Source: Nilaparvata lugens (Eukaryota > Arthropoda > Insecta > Hemiptera > Delphacidae). From it: DNA of 64,000 nt. This document shows positions 1 through 10,700 of the stretch, in pieces. The notes beneath the pieces are model-generated. The model did not search any database, was not told the origin of the DNA, and saw nothing but the letters and a program-made list of their open reading frames with translations. How positions within the stretch are numbered: position 1 is the stretch's first letter; every line of letters starts with the position of its first letter. The stretch is taken from NCBI RefSeq assembly GCF_014356525.2, contig NC_052514.1, positions 2,203,763-2,267,762 of the forward strand, given 5' to 3'. Made by a program: the position numbers and the translations under genes.

Positions 1-111
1 TGCGTTACCATGTTGCAAATCTGGAGTGCAGAAAAATTTTCCCGCACTAGAGCGGAAAAGTGATTCTTTGCGTTCTGTAATCAGTGCAGCAATGGCCACT
101 TTTCAACGTAG

Positions 112-735
112 CTGTAGGAAATAGTATATTTCGCACCTAGAGCAGAAAATGAGATTTTCCAGCTCGAAATCGGTTTTCAAGTCCGAGGCCGTAGGCCGAG
201 GACTAGAAAAGATGAGAGCTGGAAAAACATTTTTGCCCGTGGTGCGAACGATATTTTTCGCCACACTACAGGTATTGCTGACAAAATAAATAAAGAATAC
301 TCGTTAAGCTATCGTACCTATCTCTTGATTTTAGTGGTAGAAGATTTGCAGTCAGGATTTCAGATTCTTTTAAAATTTCACTTGGAATACCACAGTCATC
401 TTCAAGCATTTTTGAAAATTCGGAATGCACTAATCAACAATAAATAATTGAATAAAACTGGTTGCGAAGCGAATTAGTTTGATTCGAAACTGGAACTAAA
501 ATCATGGCGACTTCAGCTTATTATGAAAGTGGACACTCGCCCGATCTAGCGGATGACTTATTAATAATAATTAGCGCGTTGTTTCCAGCCATAAGCGGCT
601 GGAAAGAGACAACTTTCTGGCCTAGACCGGAAAAGAAACCCTTTTCTGACGTCGTCTGCAAACAAGGTCTTTCAGATCTACGTAGGGACTGGAAAACAGC
701 TGCTTTCTGTGCAGTGTGGCGAAAAATAAATACCA
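112..735. mobile_element. Element L copy 1
   Basis: Two blocks (about 117-261 and 585-730) recur in the same order and spacing at 33538-34192. The right end carries GTGCAGTGTGGCGAAAA. The open frame at 504-758 lies partly in this repeat and is not called a gene. Confidence 0.45.
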
Positions 736-847
736 GTAGCGGTAAAATGACATGGTGAATCATATTAAACTGATGAGTTCTACAATAGTATTGAGCAGGA
801 AAAATGATGAAAATGTAAAAGTTAAGGTACTACTGTAATGATTTTCA

Positions 848-896
848 TGTAGTATCAAAGACTACCAGCGTCACATAGCTTCACCAAAACAACAAG
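848..896. repeat. Fragment of MITE B interior
   Basis: Contains the internal B-family phrase ACTACCAGCGTCA followed by the AGCTTCAC motif, cut off by family A copy 1. Confidence 0.35.
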
Positions 897-1263
897 TAAG
901 GTCCACGTTATAATAGCAATGGAGAAACATAGCAGAACAAATTTGCCGATTTTCTGCCTTGCAACTGCCTTCTCTAGATTATACCGGTGTATCTGATGTG
1001 ATATCAACTGTTCTTCCTTGTTTCCAACTGATCAATGATATATTTTATTTGTCAAGATAATATCATTCCCAATAATAAAATAATGCACTTTCATGATAGA
1101 ATTTGAATATTTTGTTTACTAATTATATTTATACATTGATAAAAATGATCTGGCAACATTGCGGAGTTAGGTAAGGATGGTGTTATCAGCTTTGTCAAAT
1201 GATAGACAAGGATAACAACACCAATGTAATCAAATACTGCCATTATAACGTGGACCTCACTAT
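897..1263. mobile_element. MITE A copy 1
   Basis: Termini match AGGTCCACGTTATAAT and ATTATAACGTGGACCTCAC in inverted orientation. Interior has the family's GGATAGC...GATAGACAAGGATA region. Confidence 0.7.
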
Positions 1264-1312
1264 GGAACTATTATCGGCTTGTCTTGATAGTTAAATTTTG
1301 GTAAATTTTGTG

Positions 1313-1812
1313 TAGTTGAGAAGTTGATATTGTGGTAATTATTCATACAAAATAAAAACAATAAGAAATTGTCAAAAACCACAGATTTTATTGAAAGTTA
1401 GAAAGACCGGTTTCGGTTGTTACACCATTCTCTGATAAACTAAAACTAGATACAAGAGCAGCAGAATTTATACTACTAGTAGGCGAGTACTGCTATTAGT
1501 CAACGGCATGAACGCCTGCCATTGGCCCAGCTGGACAGTCTCCTCCCACTCAATTTCGTGACACCGTTCAGTGGGAGGAGACTGTCTAGCTGGGTCAATG
1601 ACAGGCGTTCATGCCCTTGACCAATAGCAGTTACTCGCCTACTAGTATAATTTCTGCTGCTCTTGTATATTGTTTTAGTTTATCAGAGATTGACAATGGT
1701 GTAACAACCGAAACCAGTCTTTCTAACTTCCAATATAATCTGTTGTTCTTGACAATTTCTTAGTCTTTTCATTTAATATGAATAATTACCACAATATCAA
1801 CTTCTCAACTAG
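1313..1812. mobile_element. Palindromic element K (about 500 bp)
   Basis: Long imperfect inverted repeat: TAGTTGAGAAGTTGATATTG at the left is answered by its complement at 1795-1812, and inner arms around TTGTTACACC and CTGTCTAGCTGGG also pair. Its right arm is the source of the tandem array downstream. Confidence 0.65.
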
Positions 1813-1942
1813 GTACACAAAAATATCTCATTCTGTTATCTTACATGTACGGTTGAACCCAATGTACCGAGAATACCTCTATTCTAGGTACCTTGGTTGA
1901 ACCTAGGGAAAAAATAAAGAATATAATATTATTATGTTTCAG

Positions 1943-1994
1943 ATGGTCATCTGAAGTTTAGGAAAACATATTGGACAAATAATCATGATTCAAG
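1943..1994 (+). CDS. Gene 1, duplicated exon, upstream copy
   Basis: 52 nt between a TTTCAG acceptor and a GTTTGT donor. Encodes DGHLKFRKTYWTNNHDS and leaves two bases of the next codon. It is a near copy of 3717-3768, with four base differences and one amino-acid change (Arg for Gly). The donor is weaker than in the downstream copy. It could be an alternative exon or a non-functional relic. Confidence 0.5.
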
Positions 1995-4465
1995 GTTTGT
2001 ATCAGAGATTTTGCTGTTCAATTCTCCCAAATATTAGAAAAATAATCTGTGGTTCTATAATATTGAACCTCATATAAGTGATTATTCTAGTAAATCTTGA
2101 TAAGAGAGAAATGTATATTTAGAATAAACTTCCACTACCTGCTGATCTCATTCATCAAAGAATCTTAAGAGGAAAATTTCGAAACAATAAGGGCCGGATT
2201 CCGAGCTCGGATTAGGCTAAGTTCTAGACTTTAAACAGCTGGAGTAAGAGAATTGGTTTTCCAAAACAGGGCGTGGTCGCAGTTTTTATAACAGTAGTCG
2301 CAGTTTTTATAACAGTAGTCGCAGTTTTTATTTTCTCATTTCTATAATTGAAAACATTTTTCCTTGACGAAATTAAACATTTCTAAATAATTCAAAATTG
2401 CTGAAACTTTACACGATTTTCTCTTTATTTCATTTTGTGTTTAATATACTAGTTTTTTTAATTCAATTCAAACGTGTCTATGATAATGACTGCGACTACG
2501 CCCCGTTTTGGAAAGCCAATTTTCTCACTCCAGCTGTTTAGAGTCTAGAACTTAGCCAAATCCCGAGCTCGGAAGCCGGTGTAGTATGCGCAGATCGCCC
2601 GCTATGTACAGATGTACCATAGGCGAAAGCATGAGTTAGCACAGTGCAGCTAGTGAAGAGAGAGATAGTCTATGCGGAGATGGACCATCGCTTGACGTCA
2701 CAGTGTCATACGTCACACGCACAGTTGACTCCCTTCTCATCAATCTCTCTCATTCTAGACTGTTGCGCGTGCATTCTCACAAATGCAATCAGCATTACTC
2801 GCTTACTAGTATAAATTCTGCTGTTCTTGTATCTAAAGTAGAAAGACGTTTCTGTTATACCGTTAAGTGTGGGGAGACTGTCTAGCTGGGCCAATGGCAG
2901 GCGTTCATGCCCTTGACCAATAGCAGTACTCGCTTACTAGTATAAATTCTGCTGTTCTTGTATCTAAAGTAGAAAGACGTTTCTGTTATACCGTTAAGTG
3001 GGGGGAGACTGTCTAGCTGGGCCAATGGCAGGCGTTCATGCCCTTGACCAATAGCAGTACTCGCTTAGTAGTATAAATTCTGCTGCTCTTGTATCTAAAG
3101 TTAGAAAGACGTTTCTGTTATACCGTTAAGTGGGAGGAGACTGTCTGGCTGGGCCAATGGCAGGCGTTCATTCCTTGACCAATAGCAGTACTCGCTTACT
3201 AGTATAAATTCTGCTGTTCTTGTATCTAAAGTTAGAAAGACGTTTCTGTTATACCGTTAAGTGGGGGGAGACTGTCTAGCTGGGCCAATGGCAGGCGTTC
3301 ATGCCCTTGACCAATAGCAGTACTCGCTTACTAGTATAAATTCTGCTGCTCTTGTATCTAAAGTTAGAAAGACGTTTCTGTTATACCGTTAAGTGGGAGG
3401 AGACTGTCTGGCTGGGCCAATGGCAGGCGTTCATGCCCTTGACCAATAGCAGTAATCGCCTACCAGTATAAATTCTGCTGCTCTTGTATTTAGTTTTAGT
3501 TCATCAGAGATTGGCAATGGTGTAACAACCGGAACCGGTCTTTCTAACTTTCAATAAAATCTGTGGCTTGTGACAATTTCTTAGTGTTATATTTTTAATA
3601 TGAATAATTACCTCAATATCAACTTCTCAACTACACAAAAAATTTATCATTATTTTATCTATCATGTATGGTTGAACCTAGAGAAAAAATAGAGAATATA
3701 GATTTTCCTGTTTCAGATGGTCATTTAAAGTTTGGGAAAACATATTGGACTAATAATCATGATTCAAGGTATGTATTAAACGTATTACTGTTCAATGTTT
3801 CTAAGACCCAGTTGCAAAAAAGCATGTTAAATTTTAACTGTGCATTTGAAACATTCCAATACTGAATTCTTCGCATAGTTCAACCATAGAGAAACAATAG
3901 CATAAGTAGATATCCCATGGTATAGGGCGTTTATGTCGCAACTTTTACTGTTATCCCAAGCCGATTACTGTCGATTATTGTCGATGTTTACTGTTTTGAC
4001 CGGGTAAGAGTGTATGAACGGCACAATATGAGAGACTACCAGCGTCATAAAGCTTCACGGGAAAGAACTACGTGGGCTATCGGCTTGAGATAACAGTAAA
4101 AGTTGCGACATAAACGCCCTATGCCATGGGATATCTACTTATGCTATTGCTTCTCTATGGTTCAACTTGGAAATTTGTTCAATGATCAATTTTTTATGTA
4201 ATGATCATATCATTACTTAATTTCTGTTTCAATCAATTGCAGTGTATTCAAACCAGTCGATGGAGTATATGAAGAAGCAATCAACGAACAAGATTTTCAT
4301 CAAGACGTGTCAAATCCGTTGATCGAACAAAAGAATTACTTCGATTTCTCCAATCCGCAAGGAACAGGTCTCGAGGATTTACATCGGCCTTATGGTCAGA
4401 TTGGATGCAGTCAAAACCAAGCGAGGTGAGTCTTCTTCCACACTCAATCTTCTTCTTCTTCTTCT

Positions 4466-4512
<47 letters not shown>

Positions 4513-4670
4513 TCTTCTTCTTCTTCTTCTTCTCTTCTTCTCTTCTTCTTCTTCTTCTTCTTCTTCTTCTTCTTCTTCTCTTCTTATCTTCTTCTCTTCT
4601 TCTTCTTCTTTTTCTTCTTCTTCTTCTTCTTCTTCTTCCTCTTCTCTCTTCTTCTTCTTCTTCTTTTTCT

Positions 4671-4701
<31 letters not shown>

Positions 4702-7700
4702 TCTTCTTCTTCTTCTTCTTCTCCCTCTTCTCACCATCCTGTCTTTTTCTACTTCTTCTCTTTCTTCTATCTCAATTTTTCCTTTCCCTCATGTCCCCTT
4801 CTCCTTTCCTTTCCTCCTTTCCTCTCCTCCTTTCCTTTTCTTCTTTTCCTTTCTCCTTCCTTCTTTTCTTCTTCTTTACCTTTTCCTCCCCTCATGTACC
4901 CTTCTTCTTGCTATTCCTCTCCTCTACTCTACTTCTTCTTAACCTTTCGTCAACTTCTTTTCTATCCACTTCTTCTTCTCCTCCTCCTCATCCATTCTTT
5001 TTCTACGTCTCCCACTTCTTCTACTACTTCTTCTTCCTCTTCTCCACCATCTTTCACTCTTCTTCCCTTCTTCCTTCTTCTTCCTCCTTCTCATTCTCGT
5101 TTCAACTCCTTCTTCTTCTCCACCTCTTCCTCCTCCTCACGTCCTCTTATTCTTTCCTTCCTCTTCTCCTTCTCATCTCACTCTTTCTCTCCCTTCTTCT
5201 TTTCCTTGTTATTCATCTTTTCTCTCTTCTCCGATTTCTACTTCTTCTCCTTCTTCTTCTCCTTTTCCTTCTCACTTTTCGTAATTTGATGTGTATAATT
5301 TAATCGTAAACCTTATTCTTCTCCTTCCATTTGTCATTTGTCGTTCTTTAATTAATGTGGAGTATCATATTATAATAATGGAATTAATGAAAAAATAATT
5401 TATTGTAGATGCACGATTCAGGATGACGATAAGAGGCTGTACAAACTGGACTACCTTCTGCCACACTGGGCAGAGAGGAAATTTGGCAAAGGAGGTTATA
5501 GGCAGCACAAAATTCATCCATACGAATTCACCGATAACTTTATCGTCACAAAACACGAAATTTGGTCTTGCATAATGCTGCACGTGAGTTAAATGATTGT
5601 AATAATCAATTCACATCGAATTCCTCCAGTCAGATTCACTTCTTAATTAAAATTATCATAACAAAATATAGATTTAATATATTTTTATACAGATTTCTCA
5701 AATTATAATTTAACCAACATCAAAATCCTTTAGTCAGATGCACTTTTGACTAACGGTTGGACTGATTTAGGTTCAGTCTCCGAGCTCGGGATTTAGCTAA
5801 GTTTTAGCATAGAGAAACAATAGCATAAGTAGATATCCCATGGTATAGGATGTTCATGTCGCAACTTTTACTGTTATCCCAAGCTGATAGTCCGCGTAGT
5901 TCCGTCCTGTGAAGCTTTATGACGCTGGTAGTCTCTCATATAGTGCCGTTCATACACTCTTACCCAGTCAAAACAGTAAACATCGACAATTATAATTGAC
6001 AGTATAAGTATTTGTACACAATGTAAATGAATAAATAAATGTAGACAGTAATCGGCTTGAGATAACAGTAAAAGTTGCGACATAAACGCCCTATACCATG
6101 GGATATCTACTTACGCTATTGTTTCTCTATGGTTTTAGACTTTAAACAGCTGAAGTCAGAAAACTTGCTTCCAGAAACGGGGCGTAGTCGCAGTTGTATG
6201 ATAATGTTGATCTCACTGAAGCCAATGAAAGTCAAAGACTAGAGTAGTTAGAATAATGAATTGATCATTCAATTAGAATTATATTATGCATTCTCATTTA
6301 TTATTGATATAAGTTACAAGTTTCTAATCTATATTAGAACTCTCTTAAGTTATAAATAAAATATTAATTTTTATTGCTAAAGTCTTCCAGTGAAGCCTAC
6401 AGTTCTAATCTAATAATTCTTCTACTTTAAATTCTTTCGCTACACAAGAAATAAGAGAACAAAACTAATGGTTAGTCCTAGTGACTAGTTTTAATGGAAG
6501 TAATAAAAAAAAAAGTTATAAATAAGGGCCAAACCACACAAAGCTTTTTCCAGGCGTTTAGAGACGTGTCGGCAGAGCAGGAAGATCTCCGATTTGCTAA
6601 TTATTGGATTGACGTTCAGGAGTCAGTTAATAATCAGTCAATCGAAGAGCTTTCTGCCCTGATGTCTCGTCTGTTAACGCCTGAAGAAACGCTTTGTTTG
6701 GATTGGCCCTTGAAATAGTTTCTAAAAATTTATCACTTGAATGCATGAAACATCAGTGCTTCAGGGCCACGCCACATGAGGTGTTTACAGACGTTTTTGC
6801 ACTAGCGGGAGATGAGTCGGCAGAGAAGGAGTCTCTCCGATCGGCTGATTTGTTTGGCGTTCGGGAATCAGCTGATTATCAGCCAATAGGAGAGCTTCCT
6901 GCACTTTAGTTCAGCTTTTTTAGTTTAGTTTAATATATTTCATCTGGTGACCTCCTGTGGAAGGGGTGTAAGGATTTAAACTGCAGACTGCTAACTCGTC
7001 TGAAAAAGCTTCGTCCAGCTTGGCCTTTAGAATAGTTTCTATCAATCTCTTACTGGAATCATAGAGTAAAGTATAGATTTTTTATTTAATCTATGCTTAA
7101 GGGCCGGTTTCCGAGCTCGGGATTCAGCTAAGTTCTAGACTTTAAACAGTTGGAGTCAGAAAATTAGCTTTTCAAAACGGGGCTTAGTCGCAGTTTTTAT
7201 AACAGTAGTCCCAGTAATTCTCTCATTTCTATAATTGGAAACGTTTTTCCTTGAAGAAATTAGACATCTCTAAATAATTCAAAATAGCTGAAACTTTACA
7301 CTATTTTCTCTTTATTTTTTTTTTTTTTTGTTTAATGTTCTAGTTTTTTTGTAATTTAATTCAAACGTGTCTTTGACAATGGCCCATATGAATAAAACGA
7401 AAGCAAATGCTCATGAGCAGGAACATGGAGCATAAGGTTTTGCTCATGAGCAAAAGGTAGAAGCATAAGCATTTGCTCATTTTTATATGAATAAGCTTTA
7501 CATTATACTCTTACCTTATGCTCCTGAACTCTGGAGCAAATGCTCACGTATTTTAAAGATTTTTCATCAGCTGATTCGCTTTTGTATCCTTAATTTGTAT
7601 TTATAACTCACGGAAGCGCTAAATATGCAAACAGGGGGCACCGCTTGTGTTTGCGTCGTTTGCTCTGTTTTCTATTTATGAATACAGTTTTAGGTTAGTT

Positions 7701-10700
7701 GAGTTTAGAATTTTGAAATAATAGCGTGAAAAAATGTCATCTCTATAATAATCTTCAGCATATTCTTATATTATCAAAAGCCTTCTTATAATCGTCTACA
7801 CTCTCATATTCTTAAATGCCTATTTCCTATTTTGTGATGGCTATCTTTATAACAGGTATCTTTTGTATTTATTCTTTTGTAGGAATAATGGTGATATATA
7901 TCATGGTTGAATCTAAAAAGAGTTTTATAGTTCTACACTATTGGTTGTGATAGTTTCTGGTATAGTTTCCTCTTCCTCATACGAATTAGTTGAGCCATTT
8001 AACTATGAGCAAAAGGTGATAAGCTGCTCTAGACTAGACTCACCTTTTTTGATGCATTTGCTTCAAAAGTTGAGCAAACGCTCCAGTTTATTCATACAAT
8101 TTTGAGCGAAAGCTTTTACTTTTGAGCAAATGCTCAAACTATTTTTTTGATGAGCATGAGCAAAAAGGTTTTGCTCACGTTTATTCATAGAAAATGAAGC
8201 AAATGCTCCATATTTTAGAAGTATAAGCAAATGCTCAACTTTATTCATATGCCTAATGTCTATGACTACGACACGTTTCGGAAAGCCGAAATTACTGTTT
8301 AAATTCTGGAACTTAGCCTAATCCCGAGCTCGGAAACCGGCCCTAAATGTATTGAAAGTGCTTTATTCTTGTTTAATACACAGAGTGGAGAGAAATTTGA
8401 AAGGCAGGTAGTCGAATACATTGGAACAAAATCTGTGAGAACTATAGATTGTTTCAATGGGAATAAAGTATGGCAATACAATATTGGAGATAGACAGAGA
8501 GGTGTGGCGGTGAGAGCTATTTTCTATAACACTGAGGAGGAACATTATCAGCGAAAAATCTACGGTAAATATGGTTTAATTATGAAATATTAAATTACAT
8601 GTTGAAAAATACAGTAAGTAATAGAATGCGAAAATTTTCAAAAAATGAAGTTCAGTATAATCTCAGTTTTTCTTTTTTTTTAGTGTAATCTGTATTGAAA
8701 ACAATAATATTATTGTAATTCACTTATAAATGGGTTGTCATCAATACAACAAGACTCACCTATTTAGGACTATGTGTAACCTTATCTTAATTAGGGAGAG
8801 GAATAGCACAAGGTTACCTTATTTTTCCGCTCCCTATCATTTTGATAATGTACTTATTGTATGAATGAATAAATACATCTGAATATTATCTTTGTAATAT
8901 GAAGAACTACAATGATCATCATCAATCTTTGTTGCGGCTCTGATCAAAAGTGAATTTGAGTGAACTGTGATAATCTGACATCTACCGGGACATCATTGAA
9001 CTAAATCTGGAGACTCATGCTGCCTTCTTTCGTCTCGACCAATCAGGTTGCGTTAAAAGTGGGAGTGTATCACAACAAAACGTCAGCTTGCCTGTGATTA
9101 GTCGACGATCTATGACGCAGCAGTGAATGGAAGTTGAAGTATAGTGAGGTCCACGTTATAATGGCTGTGGAGAAAGATAGCCAGCTTTGCCGATCCTCTG
9201 CCTTGTCACAGCCTTCTATAGAGGATACCAGTATATCTGATGTAAAGTATTCATGTTCTGAATGAACAATTATATTCGTTCATCAAGAAAATATTTTCTT
9301 TCAATGCTAAAAAAATGAATTTCTATGATTGATATAAGTTATTTTGTTGATAGATCATAATATTTACATTTAAAAAAAAGTATGTGGCAATGTTGCTGAG
9401 CTAGAAAAGGGTAGCGCTATCTGCTTTGTCGAATGATGGACAAGGATAGCAAAACATTGCAGGATAGCATTCTTAGTTTTTCTCTCCCGATCTGTGCTAC
9501 ATTGTAAAAGAATAGATAAATAAAGAATGAAACCAATGTTAATCAAATACTGCCATTATAACGTGAACATCACTATAGAAGAAAGAGGCTTCAATGGAAG
9601 GAATTTGAAAGATATGTTCTGGAAGAGAACCTTAGTACCGGCTGCACAAAAGCCGGTTAAATTTTAACCGTGATTAATTCCAAGAGAACCAATCAGAGAA
9701 GCCGTCTTTTCAAGAATGCCTTCTCCGATTGGTTCTAGTGGAGCTAATCACGGTTAAAATTCAACCGGCTTTCCTGCAACCAGGCCTTAGTCACTTAAAC
9801 TTGTTGGTTACGGTTGATGAACCTTGGATAATGAACAATATCATAGAGAAACGATAGCGTAAGTAGATATCCCATGGTATAGGGCGTTTATGTCACAACT
9901 TTTACTGTTATCCCTAGCCGATAGTTCACGTAGTTCTTTTTTATGCAGCTGTGTGACGCAGGTAGTCTCTCAAATTGTGCCGTTCCTACACTATCACCCC
10001 AACAAAACAGTAAACATTGACAATAATCGACAGTAATCGGCTTGAGATAACAGTAAAAGTTGCGAAATAAATTCTCTATACCATGGAGAATCTATCTACT
10101 TATGCTATCGTTTCTCTATGACAATATTCTGTACCTATATAAAGCTGCGTTTACACCAAAGTTATTTACATAAGCTATCAGACTGAACGGAACTTGACAA
10201 ACACATATGTTTGCCATCATTTATGTTTGTTACACATATGTTGTCATTGTATGCTGTTCATCATGTGTATGATAAGTTCCGTTCAATCTAATAGAATCTA
10301 TAAGGACGGAGAAATAATCATTTTGTGAATAACTTTGGTGTAAACGCAGCTCGATATCTCATACTTACAATGCTTGTACTTGAAATATTTCTATTTATTT
10401 TGAACAGCTGGTACCTTGAAGCTTGACGAAATTGTGGAGGAGGAAAAACCAAAGAAGAAAAAGAGTTTCTGGAGATTAATTTGCAATTTGTTCTCCAGTG
10501 AAGAAGATATGCCTGAAGATCAGTACAAACTGTGAGTATCACCACAGAGAAAAGATAGCTGATACAGATATCCCATATGGCATCGGTCGATTATGTTCCA
10601 AATTCCAAGCCGATTCTCTGTTAACTCAAAAGGGCTATTGTCAAGTATTACTGTTTTGTTGGAAGAACGACTCAGTATGAGAGACTACCAGCACAGAATG

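Noticed and set aside
504..758. ATG-initiated 84-codon frame, considered as a first exon of gene 1
   Set aside because: Most of it lies in repeat L (also at 34.0 and 37.4 kb) and no donor joining to 1943 or 3717 in phase was found.
2786..3476. Regular repeats resembling a CRISPR array
   Set aside because: The whole 131-bp unit repeats without unique spacers, and the genome is an insect's.
4392..5303. Two overlapping reading frames of about 300 codons
   Set aside because: They are translations of a TTC tract (poly Leu/Phe/Ser) in two phases, and the first starts within a real exon read in the wrong phase.
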